This document shows, one piece after another, positions 25,874 through 33,855 of a stretch of 64,000 nt of DNA (the first letter of the stretch is position 1; every line of letters starts with the position of its first letter). The stretch covers positions 50,091 through 114,090 of IMG/VR virus record IMGVR_UViG_3300043774_000178; one strand, written 5' to 3'. The stretch is from a virus. The translations under genes and the position numbers were made by a program. The notes under the pieces were generated by a model. It ran no database searches, was not told the DNA's origin, and was given only the letters and a program-made list of their open reading frames with translations.

Positions 25874-26213
25874 ATTCTGTGATCTTAATAGTGATAGTAT
25901 CATCACCATTTTTTGCCACTATATAAGAAGGTTCTGAAATTATGATTTCTACCTCTTTGTTATTTACAAAAATAGCATAATTTTTATCATTATGCTTTTT
26001 TAGATACTCATGGTACTTAGCTATATAATATTCCTCTTTGTACTTGACTTTATAGTTATATCTACCATGACAAGAGTTGTATCCTCTCTGCATTAATGGT
26101 GCAACTTTCTCACAGGCATCACTTGTATGGTAACCTTCTTTTAATAGATTCCCCACTAGATATGCGAGTCTTGCTGTTTCTTCTTCTGTCCACCTTGTGC
26201 TTTTTTTCTCCAT
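25872..26213 (-). CDS. Myb/SANT-like helix-turn-helix protein
   Basis: 113 aa from MEKKSTRWTEEE; a longer start at 26231 is possible. Residues about 6-50 (RWTEEETARLAYLVGNLL, then ACEKVAPLMQRGYNSCHGRYN) follow the three-helix Myb/SANT pattern with spaced Trp/aromatic residues and a basic recognition helix. The C-terminal part is beta-rich. A similar domain occurs at 28699-29034. It probably binds DNA as a regulator. Its end touches the tRNA by two bases. Confidence 0.65.
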   Translation of the reverse strand: MEKKSTRWTEEETARLAYLVGNLLKEGYHTSDACEKVAPLMQRGYNSCHGRYNYKVKYKEEYYIAKYHEYLKKHNDKNYAIFVNNKEVEIIISEPSYIVAKNGDDTITIKITE

Positions 26214-26394
26214 GATTATCATAGTAGTCAATTATAAATCCAATAGCAACAATTATATTAAGACCGAATGAGGTAATAATCTCATATACATCCTCATAGA
26301 TGTTTGTAGTAAGGTGTACATGTCCTACAACCCAAAATGGTATGGATAAGTTTTGACTTACCCATACCACCATGTATTTTAAGAACTTAATCAT
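26119..26394 (-). CDS. Small membrane protein (91 aa)
   Basis: The start overlaps the lipoprotein stop by 4 bases (ATGA), which supports it. Two hydrophobic stretches, about residues 5-27 and 42-56, suggest a two-pass membrane protein. The C-terminal 35 residues are strongly basic and overlap the next gene in another frame, so the functional part may be shorter. No family is recognised. Confidence 0.55.
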   Translation of the reverse strand: MIKFLKYMVVWVSQNLSIPFWVVGHVHLTTNIYEDVYEIITSFGLNIIVAIGFIIDYYDNHGEKKHKVDRRRNSKTRISSGESIKRRLPYK

Positions 26395-26747
26395 TTCTGT
26401 AAAGACATCAAACTATCTATTTGAGCAATTCCTTTATCAACAGCAACAGCAATTTTATCAGCTTCAACATTCAAGCTATCATACATAGAAGATAATCTTG
26501 CTACTTCAGCTACTGCATTTTTGTAATCTTTGCTATTCTTTGATGCACCTGCTCCTTCAAGTCTGAATACAAAAGTTTCTGCCTCAGCTTTTTGATCAAT
26601 TATGTAATGAATCTTCTGTGTAATCTCTTCCATTTTAATACCTAGAGATTCAACTTCTTTACTCTTTAGATCAATTTGTTCTTGAATTGGATCTACACAA
26701 GCTGTTAATAATAAGACAGTTGCAATAAAATAAAATAAATTTTTCAT
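26391..26747 (-). CDS. Lipoprotein with coiled coil (118 aa)
   Basis: The N-terminus MKNLFYFIATVLLLTAC is a lipoprotein signal with the lipobox LTAC (Cys17). The mature part is helical with heptad-like patterns (KEVESLGIKMEEITQKIHY and later). Such phage lipoproteins coat the periplasmic face of a membrane and can block superinfection or change the envelope; here this is an inference from the signal only. Confidence 0.75.
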   Translation of the reverse strand: MKNLFYFIATVLLLTACVDPIQEQIDLKSKEVESLGIKMEEITQKIHYIIDQKAEAETFVFRLEGAGASKNSKDYKNAVAEVARLSSMYDSLNVEADKIAVAVDKGIAQIDSLMSLQK

Positions 26748-26795
26748 AATGTTTGGTTTTAATCTCCTTCTTCAGGATTTATTGGTTTAACAAAA

Positions 26796-26993
26796 TCAGG
26801 ATAGATGTGATTCATTCTGTTCCTCTGAAGCAAGAATCCCATTACTGTCCATTTCCTTCCTATCTGAGCATATCTCTTCTCCCTCAGATAGTGTAATTTC
26901 TTTATCTTTATACCATCTCTCATAACTAAAGTTTTCTGGTACCTCACCATATTCATTCATCAGATCTATGTAGATCTCCTTCATTCTGCCCAT
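26796..26993 (-). CDS. Unknown acidic 65-aa protein (frame uncertain)
   Basis: Reads MGRMKEIYIDLMNEYGEVPENF, with the start possibly at the second Met (26984). It is acidic like its neighbours. An overlapping frame at 26759-26956 starts at an ATGA junction and ends PDFVKPINPEEGD, which also looks protein-like. Either the two overlap or a frameshift joins them. I favour the 26796-26993 frame for composition. Confidence 0.45.
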   Translation of the reverse strand: MGRMKEIYIDLMNEYGEVPENFSYERWYKDKEITLSEGEEICSDRKEMDSNGILASEEQNESHLS

Positions 26994-27300
26994 TACTTAA
27001 GCTCTTTAAAATTAATAATTCTTCACCACTTAAATCTTCAGGTTTGTAATCAGGTATCTCAGGTGGATAATCACCTTCATAATAAGGCTCTTTCTTATGC
27101 CCAAAATATATTGGTCTCATATCCTGCTTACCTGAGTACATTACATACAAAACTTTAGCAACTTCTTCAGGAAATGGATATAGCTCAATAAATTCATCGT
27201 AGCTAACACCAGTCTTTATATACCTTCTTATTGGGAGTAAAGGTTTTTTATTGCGTGTAAGATATGATAGAGCATAAAGAATTTGCTCATGACTATACAT
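26953..27300 (-). CDS. Unknown 115-aa protein
   Basis: Starts MYSHEQILYALSYL and contains a Pro- and Tyr-rich middle (KKEPYYEGDYPPEIPDYKPEDL) with an acidic end. It lies 19 bases downstream of the ClpS-like gene and is expected to be co-transcribed with it. No family is recognised. Confidence 0.72.
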   Translation of the reverse strand: MYSHEQILYALSYLTRNKKPLLPIRRYIKTGVSYDEFIELYPFPEEVAKVLYVMYSGKQDMRPIYFGHKKEPYYEGDYPPEIPDYKPEDLSGEELLILKSLSNGQNEGDLHRSDE

Positions 27301-27319
27301 AAACTTAAAATGTTTAATG

Positions 27320-27571
27320 TTAGAATTCTAAACTTAGATTCTCTAATTCTACAAGAAGACCCTTATCTGATAGTTCATTTTGAAGCTCAAACATATCAAT
27401 ATAGTTGCCTGTCTTTATTTCACACTTACCTACATTATGGGTTATAATAGCACACTGTTCAGCTTGCTCTTTTGAGTGATCACAGTGAATGATCAAGCAT
27501 CTAATTACATGTTGATATGTATTATCAGAGTCATTGATCAAAATAAGTGAATGTGTCTTTTCCAAAACCAT
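27320..27571 (-). CDS. ClpS-like protease adaptor
   Basis: 83 aa, the size of the ClpS core. HSLILINDSDNTYQHVIRCL (7-26) carries the ND...NT signature, with N13, D14 and D16 at the N-degron pocket. EQAEQCAIITHNVGKCEIKTG (35-55) carries the conserved QCA block and H45. GLLVELENLS closes the fold. Cellular ClpS hands N-end-rule substrates to ClpAP. A phage copy could redirect or block host ClpA/ClpC proteolysis. The N-terminal arm that ClpS pushes into ClpA is very short here (about 6 residues), so it may bind substrates or ClpA without full delivery. Confidence 0.82.
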   Translation of the reverse strand: MVLEKTHSLILINDSDNTYQHVIRCLIIHCDHSKEQAEQCAIITHNVGKCEIKTGNYIDMFELQNELSDKGLLVELENLSLEF

Positions 27572-27607
27572 CTTGTTTAATTTAAATTACAAAAAAAATT
27601 ACATACT

Positions 27608-28702
27608 CTAAAGTTTAATGTTAAAGTTCTTCCAAGTGATTTTCTTCTCATCATATCCCTCCAAAGCACTTTTCACCCATGTTTCATCCATAGTATTCAT
27701 GTAACATAGTATGTGAATAGTAGCAGTTTCATCTGGGTTCAACCTAAGTAATCTACCTATCCTCTGAGCAGACTTTCTCTCATTGCCATAAGCATGGAGT
27801 ATTATACCTTGCCTTAATTCTGGTATATTTATACCCTCACTAAGTTGTAATACACATGATAATTTGTTTATCTCACCTTTCTTAAATCTAATTAAATTAT
27901 CATGAGATTCTGGATTTGTACTATGATAGCTATCCTTGCAAATTTTATCTGCCTGCTCTTGTGTATTAGCGAATATGATGCACTTAGACTTGATACTTTC
28001 AGCAAGGAGCTTTGCATATCTTTCCTTAGATGGATATTCCATCATGGCTTTCATACGCATTACTCTTGCTATCTGTACTGACTTCTTAGTACTTGCATTA
28101 TCAACTCTACTACACCAGTAGTTATAGCTTGCTTGTTCTGTAGTATAGAATGTACCTGACTTTGCACTTACATTTTTATTTTTACTATCTAACCTAAGCT
28201 CATGTACTATAATCTTGTAATCATTAAGAATGTTATCATCAATTGCATCATCAGTCAGATAAGTATATACTACCGGACAATACTCATTAATCATTTGTCC
28301 TTTCTCAGAACTACCATACTTTGGTGGAGTACCTGTTAGACCAAGTATCCTACCTTGAAATGCATCTAAGAATTTTCTATGACTATCAAGTAATGAATGT
28401 ACCTCATCTAGAATAAGAATATCATACTCTCCTGGATGATGCTTAGTTAGACTTAAATAAGTACTAAAGGTAGCATTATCTAACACTCTGGTTTTGTTGA
28501 ACTTAGATGCTTGTACTCTCCATTCTGTCATGACTGTAGTCTTTGGAGTTACAATCAGTACATTCTTAAGAGGAGTAACATGTTGTTCAAGATACATTAG
28601 ACCAACCAGGGTTTTTCCAACCCCAGTTGCTAAGCCTAATGTACAACCTAGTTTACCTTCAGTAGCTTTTAAAGCTTCCTTCTGGATATCATCACGATTC
28701 AT
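27608..28702 (-). CDS. Superfamily 2 helicase (DEVH box)
   Basis: 364 aa. Motif I is LATGVGKTLVG (about 23-33), motif II LILDEVHSLLD (about 94-104) and motif III GLTGTPP. The C-terminal RecA domain has QRIGRLLRLNP as motif VI. The compact layout resembles UvsW-type or RecG-side phage helicases used in recombination and fork restart, in line with the other recombination genes. It overlaps the SANT-like gene by 4 bases. Confidence 0.88.
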   Translation of the reverse strand: MNRDDIQKEALKATEGKLGCTLGLATGVGKTLVGLMYLEQHVTPLKNVLIVTPKTTVMTEWRVQASKFNKTRVLDNATFSTYLSLTKHHPGEYDILILDEVHSLLDSHRKFLDAFQGRILGLTGTPPKYGSSEKGQMINEYCPVVYTYLTDDAIDDNILNDYKIIVHELRLDSKNKNVSAKSGTFYTTEQASYNYWCSRVDNASTKKSVQIARVMRMKAMMEYPSKERYAKLLAESIKSKCIIFANTQEQADKICKDSYHSTNPESHDNLIRFKKGEINKLSCVLQLSEGINIPELRQGIILHAYGNERKSAQRIGRLLRLNPDETATIHILCYMNTMDETWVKSALEGYDEKKITWKNFNIKL

Positions 28703-29034
28703 ATTTCTTGGTATTCGGTTACAAGTTTAAGTATTTTATAATCATTAGCTTTTAATAGGTTTATAGCAGCTTGTATTTTCAGATCTGTTGATTCTTCTTT
28801 TACAGGTTGCTCAGGTATTACTTCACGGTTTAATACTTTGTATTTATCATTTCCTATGTATCTGTAGTATATATTAATACAAGCTGCAACACTCCTACCC
28901 ATTTGCTGAGCTACACTTTCTATGTTTACATTTTTATGTGAGTAATTGTCAGGGTTTACACCATTTAAAGAAATCAACTTGGCTATTTCTTTATTACTCC
29001 ATCTACCATAACGGTTTTTAGCTTCTGCTGTCAT
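28699..29034 (-). CDS. SANT/Myb-like helix-turn-helix protein (111 aa)
   Basis: Residues about 8-62 (GRWSNKEIAKLISLNG, then VAQQMGRSVAACINIYYRYIG) follow a homeodomain-like three-helix pattern, resembling the protein at 25872-26213. The C-terminal part is helical and may dimerise. A DNA-binding regulator is likely. It is co-transcribed with the SF2 helicase by a 4-base overlap. Confidence 0.6.
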   Translation of the reverse strand: MTAEAKNRYGRWSNKEIAKLISLNGVNPDNYSHKNVNIESVAQQMGRSVAACINIYYRYIGNDKYKVLNREVIPEQPVKEESTDLKIQAAINLLKANDYKILKLVTEYQEI

Positions 29035-29051
29035 AAGATTAAATTTTAAGG

Positions 29052-29459
29052 TTATTTTAAGTATCCTAACTCACGTGCCTCTTTTGGATGAGAGTGACAC
29101 CACTCATGGCATTCTCTACATGCAGCAAGCCAAGTAGCTTGTGCTAATGTATTTATGCCTCTGTAAGCAGTATGATGAATATCACACGCATTACCTTTAC
29201 AAACTCCTGGTAGATTTATCTCACACATAGGATGTTTTGTGAGATATTCTTTCCTCATTAAACTATAAGCTTTGTCAAGAGCTTTTTGTTTCTCTGATTT
29301 CTGAGCTATTCTGGAAGATGAAGGAGCAGACTTTGGTTTCTGTGACTTATTTTCTTTGCTTTTGTGGCAACTCCAGCAGTGTTTACAGTATCTGCTACCT
29401 TCATGATTCTTCCAGATAGGACCTTCCTTCTCACAAATACTACATATTTTAAACTTCAT
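29052..29459 (-). CDS. HNH-type nuclease with N-terminal zinc knuckle
   Basis: 135 aa. Cys pairs at the N-terminus (CSICEKEG and YCKHCWSCH) suggest a zinc ribbon. After a basic linker, CEINLPGVCKGNACDIHHTAYRG and CRECHEWCHSHP give the DIHH and terminal His/Cys pattern of an HNH (beta-beta-alpha metal) nuclease. Phage HNH proteins act in packaging, recombination or DNA exclusion. Here it sits among recombination genes. Confidence 0.72.
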   Translation of the reverse strand: MKFKICSICEKEGPIWKNHEGSRYCKHCWSCHKSKENKSQKPKSAPSSSRIAQKSEKQKALDKAYSLMRKEYLTKHPMCEINLPGVCKGNACDIHHTAYRGINTLAQATWLAACRECHEWCHSHPKEARELGYLK

Positions 29460-29827
29460 TCAACATAACTTACTTCATAAACATAGATTATATAATCATA
29501 CATTACAGAAATGGTCCCAGGCTCAACATAATTTATAATTATATTACATGAAGTATTGGTTTCATCTAAAGCATCCCACATAGCAAGTTCTTCTGTGTCT
29601 ACAATCTTATCAAAAACCTTATAAGTACTTTCTGCAACATCATCTGCTAAAAGTGTATTATTCTGCAGAATAAAGTTTATTACAGTATACTTGGGTTTTT
29701 CCCATTCCCAATCCTCTCTAGAATCACTCCAGTGACCAACAGTAACCTGATCTGTATGAATAATGGATCTTTGTCCCTGTACTACTAGAGATAGAAACAG
29801 ACAGAGTATTAATAGTAATCTTTTCAT
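29456..29827 (-). CDS. Secreted protein with signal peptide (123 aa)
   Basis: MKRLLLILCLFLSLVVQGQ is a clear signal peptide with likely cleavage after VQG or GQ. The remainder has Trp- and Asp/Glu-rich segments and no cysteine lipobox, so it is probably periplasmic. No family is recognised. It overlaps the HNH gene by 4 bases. Confidence 0.72.
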   Translation of the reverse strand: MKRLLLILCLFLSLVVQGQRSIIHTDQVTVGHWSDSREDWEWEKPKYTVINFILQNNTLLADDVAESTYKVFDKIVDTEELAMWDALDETNTSCNIIINYVEPGTISVMYDYIIYVYEVSYVE

Positions 29828-30009
29828 AGTGTATTTCTTTGTGATTTTAACTTTTGGATATACAATATTGCATCCATTAATTCTTCTTGTAAGTGATTTA
29901 AGTAATCATCAGTATTATTCTCTTCAAGAGTAGTACCATACTTAGTTATTCCTCTCTCTGATCTTTCTTTAAATTTTTCTATTACATCTGCTACAATTTT
30001 GTCTTTCAT
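29824..30009 (-). CDS. Small MazG-like / dATP-dGTP diphosphohydrolase-type protein
   Basis: 61 aa. The pattern RSERGITKYGTTLEENN then YLNHLQEELMDAILYIQKL matches the single-domain phage MazG-like families, with the Glu-Glu-x-x-Asp metal site (EELMD). It is short for a full enzyme and probably acts as an oligomer. It would be the second NTP pyrophosphatase-like gene in the window. Confidence 0.65.
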   Translation of the reverse strand: MKDKIVADVIEKFKERSERGITKYGTTLEENNTDDYLNHLQEELMDAILYIQKLKSQRNTL

Positions 30010-30010
30010 A

Positions 30011-30235
30011 TTATTCCATTACTAAGTGATACCCAGATAATATCTCACGGATGTTATCTCTTAATGTCTCAAATGCTCTACTAACATCTTCCGGTAACTG
30101 GTCATCATACTTAATTCTATTTCTAAGCATTTGATCAATATCCTGTACAGCTAGCTTCCATTTATAACCATCTAATGCATCTCTAGCATCTTGTGCTTCT
30201 TCTACAGAATCAAACTTTATTATTATCTTTCCCAT
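30011..30235 (-). CDS. Unknown 74-aa phage protein
   Basis: MGKIIIKFDSVEEAQDARDAL followed by YKWKLAVQDIDQMLRNRIKY. This beta-then-helix layout with DIDQMLR is common in small phage proteins of unknown role. It is 1 base from the MazG-like gene and overlaps the next by 26 bases. Confidence 0.7.
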   Translation of the reverse strand: MGKIIIKFDSVEEAQDARDALDGYKWKLAVQDIDQMLRNRIKYDDQLPEDVSRAFETLRDNIREILSGYHLVME

Positions 30236-30407
30236 TCTTCAAGTATTTTTTCTCAAACTTATCCCAGCCTTCAAAGTTAGCAATCATTAAGTCAAGAGAT
30301 ATCTCCTCTTCATGCTCAGAACACATATTTATACCTTTGATGTCTAAATCAGGACTATACCTTTTGGTAGCTGGAGCTCCACACTTAATACATGTTTCTT
30401 TGCTCAT
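30210..30407 (-). CDS. Small zinc-knuckle protein (65 aa)
   Basis: The N-terminal CIKCGAPATKRYSPDLDIKG and the CSEH pair (about 29-32) form a likely Cys3-His zinc site. A helical, charged tail follows. It may bind nucleic acid or protein; no family is named. Confidence 0.62.
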   Translation of the reverse strand: MSKETCIKCGAPATKRYSPDLDIKGINMCSEHEEEISLDLMIANFEGWDKFEKKYLKNGKDNNKV

Positions 30408-30423
30408 TCTTCTGATTTAAAGG

Positions 30424-30546
30424 TTAATTACTTTCTTTCTTTTTCATGAATCTTTCTATGGCTTCTTCTGTGTTTTCATAGATGTACCAAGCATCTTCAC
30501 CACATTCTTTTGCCCATTCAATAAATTCTTCTAATAGTTCTTCCAT
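30424..30546 (-). CDS. Tiny acidic helical protein (40 aa)
   Basis: The frame fills the gap between two genes, with the start 1 base after the upstream stop. It begins MEELLEEFIEWAKECGEDAW and is Glu-rich and helical throughout. Clean spacing and AT-rich codon use argue that it is real. Confidence 0.6.
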   Translation of the reverse strand: MEELLEEFIEWAKECGEDAWYIYENTEEAIERFMKKKESN

Positions 30547-30547
30547 T

Positions 30548-30838
30548 CTATTCTGATTTAAAGGTTTCAACATCAATAGTACCATCCCTGTATTCGGTTA
30601 CTATTGTTTCACCAAAGGTTTCGTTGTAGTATTGTTCTGCTTCTCTATCTGGGTTATCTTTAACATCATTGTCACCAGCGTAGTAAGCCTTTTTTATCTG
30701 CTCTTTCTCCTTTTCTAAGGCTTTCTCTACTAATTCATCTTTGAGTTCAAAGAAATCATTTAGATTAATTTCTTTTTGTCTTAATCTTTCTTCTAATTCA
30801 ATGATTCTGTCTGCTAAATTTTCCACTGCTGTTTTCAT
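30548..30838 (-). CDS. Unknown 96-aa coiled-coil protein
   Basis: MKTAVENLADRIIELEERLRQKEINL shows heptad-like Leu/Ile spacing over the first 50 residues, followed by a polar tail. It overlaps the next gene by 4 bases. No family is recognised. Confidence 0.68.
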   Translation of the reverse strand: MKTAVENLADRIIELEERLRQKEINLNDFFELKDELVEKALEKEKEQIKKAYYAGDNDVKDNPDREAEQYYNETFGETIVTEYRDGTIDVETFKSE

Positions 30839-31131
30839 ATCTCCTCAATAAATTGTTTAACTTCTTGCCAATATTTTTCACTTAATTCTAATTTTTTATC
30901 AATTCTAAAAGCTGATAATAGTTTATTGATTTTCCAAACAACATTTTCTTGGTTTTTCAATATCTCATCAACTGCAATTAATGCGCATAGTTTAGCATTA
31001 TTGTCACTTGATTTTATATTAATATCACAACTAAGTTGCCCTGCTATTGTTGATTCTGTTGGTATTACTGCTGGGGGCATTTTCATCTTCATTTTACCAA
31101 CTAACTCTTCCGCTTTTTCTTTTGCTGTCAT
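30835..31131 (-). CDS. Unknown 98-aa protein of a common phage type
   Basis: Carries KEKAEELVGKM, AKLCALIAVDEIL and YWQEVKQFIEEI. This order of blocks recurs in many small proteins of Bacteroidota phages and has no known role. It overlaps thyX by 4 bases. Confidence 0.72.
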   Translation of the reverse strand: MTAKEKAEELVGKMKMKMPPAVIPTESTIAGQLSCDINIKSSDNNAKLCALIAVDEILKNQENVVWKINKLLSAFRIDKKLELSEKYWQEVKQFIEEI

Positions 31132-31781
31132 AAATTAAATGCCTTTACTGTATACTCAAATGGATTACCCTCAATACCCTTTACTAAATTTAACATCTCC
31201 TGTGCTATCTCTTTTATTTCTAACTGAGCATGTTCAGAGTTTCTAAGCTCTTGAAAGTGTGCAAAGCTTCTGAAGTTAAACATTACATCCATAGTAATTT
31301 GAGAGTTAAATGTTTTAAAGAATCTTGCTGATTCCTTAGCTCTCTTTCTACCAAGTATAGGAGTAAGTTCTTCTAAACACTTGTGGTACATGTTATTACC
31401 TAGGTCTGCATACCAATTAAGATACTCATACCATGTAAATATCTCAGTCTCCACAGTACTGATCTGGATATCCTTCCAATCTTCAGGGAGATACATCCTG
31501 TCCTCCTTAAGCTCTTTATACCTAGCAGACTCTCCATTAATACTAACTCCAATCCGGTGCTTTAGTAAATGAATATGTGATGCCTGATCACAAGTAACTA
31601 AGAAGTGTAAAGAGCTTTTCTCAAATGGTGTGTGATGACCCTCTGAAGCAAGCATAGATAATAACTGTGGTATTCTATTTACCTTATCTTCTGTTAGGTC
31701 TCTACTTGTGGATGTCCAAGCTGACTGAGCATGAATAGTATCAGACCCATACCAACCTAATAGTTCTACTGTGTTCTCCAT
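31128..31781 (-). CDS. thyX: Flavin-dependent thymidylate synthase
   Basis: 217 aa from MENTVELLGW. A start at 31805 would overlap the upstream gene by 23 bases, whereas this start leaves a 1-base gap. The ThyX signature appears as KHRIGVSINGESARY (74-88). GHHTPFEKSSLHF (48-60) is typical of the family. The enzyme makes dTMP from dUMP using FAD, NADPH and methylene-tetrahydrofolate, and serves genome replication together with the glycosylase and MazG-like genes. Confidence 0.93.
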   Translation of the reverse strand: MENTVELLGWYGSDTIHAQSAWTSTSRDLTEDKVNRIPQLLSMLASEGHHTPFEKSSLHFLVTCDQASHIHLLKHRIGVSINGESARYKELKEDRMYLPEDWKDIQISTVETEIFTWYEYLNWYADLGNNMYHKCLEELTPILGRKRAKESARFFKTFNSQITMDVMFNFRSFAHFQELRNSEHAQLEIKEIAQEMLNLVKGIEGNPFEYTVKAFNL

Positions 31782-31782
31782 C

Positions 31783-32040
31783 CTACTTCTTTTTAAATTG
31801 TTCAAACCATTCTAAATCTTGTTTAAGAAGTAATTCCTGAAAGGGTTTTACATTGGTACCAAAATGTTTAGACCTTTGTGTTAATAATTCAATTACTTCT
31901 TCCTCACTATACATTCTTTCAGCTATCCATTTAGCACCTTCTATAAAAATTCTTCTATAAATTTCTGCACTTCTATCTGTACCATCACATCCATCAGGAT
32001 ATAATATCTTAGCAGCTTCTTCAAGTGTTTCTTTATTCAT
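31783..32040 (-). CDS. Unknown 85-aa protein
   Basis: MNKETLEEAAKILYPDGCDG, then RRIFIEGAKWIAERMYSEEEV and a helical end. The block with FIEGAKW-AERMYSEEEV is common in small phage proteins of unknown role. It lies 1 base from thyX. Confidence 0.72.
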   Translation of the reverse strand: MNKETLEEAAKILYPDGCDGTDRSAEIYRRIFIEGAKWIAERMYSEEEVIELLTQRSKHFGTNVKPFQELLLKQDLEWFEQFKKK

Positions 32041-32041
32041 A

Positions 32042-32452
32042 TCAAATCTTTTTAAGTATTAAACATCCTTCTGAGTCAAGTTTTGGTATTGCTCTGTCAC
32101 ATAATCCATCTTCATCCCATTCTAAATCTGAATCATGCTTTACAATGTTTCCTGTTCTTGAATTTTTCATTATAATCTCAACTTCAATTTCTGTTGGGTG
32201 CAGTATTTCATACAACTCCATTGCTTTTTTGAATCCTTGTTTAAATCCATATTCAGTATCATCTTGTGCCGTTGGATATATTGAATGATTTTTAGCAAAA
32301 TCTTCAGCCAACTTCTCAACATCAACTACTCCAAATATCTCATCACAGTTTTGTTTGGATAGAAGTGCAGTAGCACATGCTAACATATCTTCATCATTAT
32401 AGAACTTTAGCTTATACAGCTGTTCTGGTGTCTTAATAAGTATTGCTTTCAT
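32042..32452 (-). CDS. Unknown 136-aa protein
   Basis: The middle part (DTEYGFKQGFKKAMELYE) resembles the small phage family above in its FKQGFKKAM block. The C-terminus is beta-rich with DEDGLCDRAIPKL. It overlaps the next gene by 20 bases. Function is unknown. Confidence 0.7.
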   Translation of the reverse strand: MKAILIKTPEQLYKLKFYNDEDMLACATALLSKQNCDEIFGVVDVEKLAEDFAKNHSIYPTAQDDTEYGFKQGFKKAMELYEILHPTEIEVEIIMKNSRTGNIVKHDSDLEWDEDGLCDRAIPKLDSEGCLILKKI

Positions 32453-32657
32453 CTTCTAATTCTTTAAGTAAAGCATCTGCCATTTTAACTGACCATTTTG
32501 CAATAACCTCTCTGTCATTATCTCTTTGAACATATTTTTGCATACAAATACCCTGTAAAGCTAACCCAGCAAAGTATTCTCTTTTGGTTAGACCTATTTG
32601 TGTAAAACCTAAATTGGTATCAATCATTGCAAATGCCCCTTGTTTTCCATTTTCCAT
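32433..32657 (-). CDS. Unknown 74-aa phage protein
   Basis: Contains LTKREYFAGLALQGICMQ, then VIAKWSVKMADALLKEL. This pairing is a frequent pattern in small phage proteins. It lies 1 base from the next gene. Role unknown. Confidence 0.7.
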   Translation of the reverse strand: MENGKQGAFAMIDTNLGFTQIGLTKREYFAGLALQGICMQKYVQRDNDREVIAKWSVKMADALLKELEDESNTY

Positions 32658-32658
32658 A

Positions 32659-32895
32659 TTATAAATTTTTAGAAATATACTCTAATACTTCAGGAGAAGC
32701 ACTAGCTTTAAACTTACCCTGATTTATGTAGTCAAACATTCTATAGAATACCATAGCATTGTCCTGTATATTATCAAAGCTATTTATTCTATCCAGTTTT
32801 TCTGTGACATAACCATACTGGTTATCATAAGTATTCCATATATCTGTGGCAATACTTTTCATCTCATTAAATATTTCTTGACTTGGTGTTTCCAT
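32659..32895 (-). CDS. Unknown 78-aa protein
   Basis: The start METPSQEIFNEM is chosen because it lies 1 base after the upstream stop. The open frame extends to 32994 but would overlap that gene by about 100 bases. The protein is helical and aromatic-rich. No family is recognised. Confidence 0.65.
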   Translation of the reverse strand: METPSQEIFNEMKSIATDIWNTYDNQYGYVTEKLDRINSFDNIQDNAMVFYRMFDYINQGKFKASASPEVLEYISKNL

Positions 32896-32896
32896 A

Positions 32897-33226
32897 TTAC
32901 TTAATCTTTTTAAGTTCTCTTTTAAGTTGCTTAATTTCTCCTTCAATACTCTCAATAAAAGCCATCCAGTGGTCATACTTTCTTTCTCTTTCATCTAAAA
33001 GTTCTTGAGCAAGATCAGCAACTATATCACAGGCATTAAACCAAAGTTCTTCAGGACAGAGATCATCACCTTCTTCTATTTGCTCATCAGTTGCACCAAT
33101 AGATCTTAAATATTCCTCTTTCTCTTCATATAATCTTTTTAACTTAGCTGTATCATCTGGATATAAAGGATATCCATTAGTAAAATAATCTAACTCTTTT
33201 TGACTAAATTTCTTTTTCTTTTTCAT
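32897..33226 (-). CDS. Unknown 109-aa charged protein
   Basis: A Lys/Glu-rich protein starting MKKKKKFSQKELDYFTNG with a long helical C-terminus (ESIEGEIKQLKRELKK). It is the first gene after a terminator hairpin, so its promoter lies near 33.23 kb. No family is recognised. Confidence 0.7.
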   Translation of the reverse strand: MKKKKKFSQKELDYFTNGYPLYPDDTAKLKRLYEEKEEYLRSIGATDEQIEEGDDLCPEELWFNACDIVADLAQELLDERERKYDHWMAFIESIEGEIKQLKRELKKIK

Positions 33227-33237
33227 AATATTTTTTA

Positions 33238-33276
33238 GTTAAAAAAGTCAGGACAGATGTTACTCTATCCTGACTA
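33238..33276 (-). terminator. Intrinsic terminator after the 168-aa gene
   Basis: On the minus strand AGTCAGGATAGA pairs with TCTGTCCTGACT and runs into TTTTTT. It separates the 33285-33791 gene from the block that ends with thyX. Confidence 0.82.
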
Positions 33277-33284
33277 TTATAATC

Positions 33285-33791
33285 TTATTTTCCTTTCAGT
33301 CTTGGTAACTGATTAGGATTTTCTGTTAAACTCATAAAGTTTTTAGGTAGAATTCCTTCCTGTATAAATATACTAATTATCTCATCCTTAGATATTTTAA
33401 GATCTTTGAATGTTAGTACATTTCTAAAGTTTGGATCTGTCTCATCATTGTTTAACAAGAAATCAGTGATCGGAGAATCTGGAAATAGTGTCTTGAAGAT
33501 AAAGTTAGTATATCTATTAGTAAGCTTCTGCTTATATAGATTGATTACTACTTGTGCTCGCTGATACACTTTACTGACTCTTTGCTTTTTCTTACTACAC
33601 ATGGTAGCAAGCTCTTCTTTACTCATAGCACTAAGACCATATAGTGCTCTTTTGTAAAGATAATTCTGATATTGAGAGTAAGTATCTTGTTCATACTGTA
33701 CGTATGTTTTTCCTGCATACAGTTGATAGTTTTCAAGTTTACCACTATACTCAAATTTCTGCTGTTGTTTCATTTTCATATTCATATACAT
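33285..33791 (-). CDS. Unknown 168-aa protein
   Basis: Starts MYMNMKMKQQQKF, with several possible Met starts, and is Tyr- and Gln-rich for the first 45 residues before a helical basic middle (CSKKKQRVSKVYQRAQV). It is flanked by terminators on both sides, so it is a single-gene unit. No family is recognised. Confidence 0.72.
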   Translation of the reverse strand: MYMNMKMKQQQKFEYSGKLENYQLYAGKTYVQYEQDTYSQYQNYLYKRALYGLSAMSKEELATMCSKKKQRVSKVYQRAQVVINLYKQKLTNRYTNFIFKTLFPDSPITDFLLNNDETDPNFRNVLTFKDLKISKDEIISIFIQEGILPKNFMSLTENPNQLPRLKGK

Positions 33792-33799
33792 TTACTTAA

Positions 33800-33840
33800 T
33801 TAAAAAAAAGAGGAGATACGAATAATCATACCTCCTCTAT
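33800..33840 (-). terminator. Intrinsic terminator after the 152-aa gene
   Basis: On the minus strand AGAGGAGGTA pairs with TATCTCCTCT, followed by eight T. Strong and well formed. Confidence 0.86.
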
Positions 33841-33855
33841 AACTAAACCTAAACC

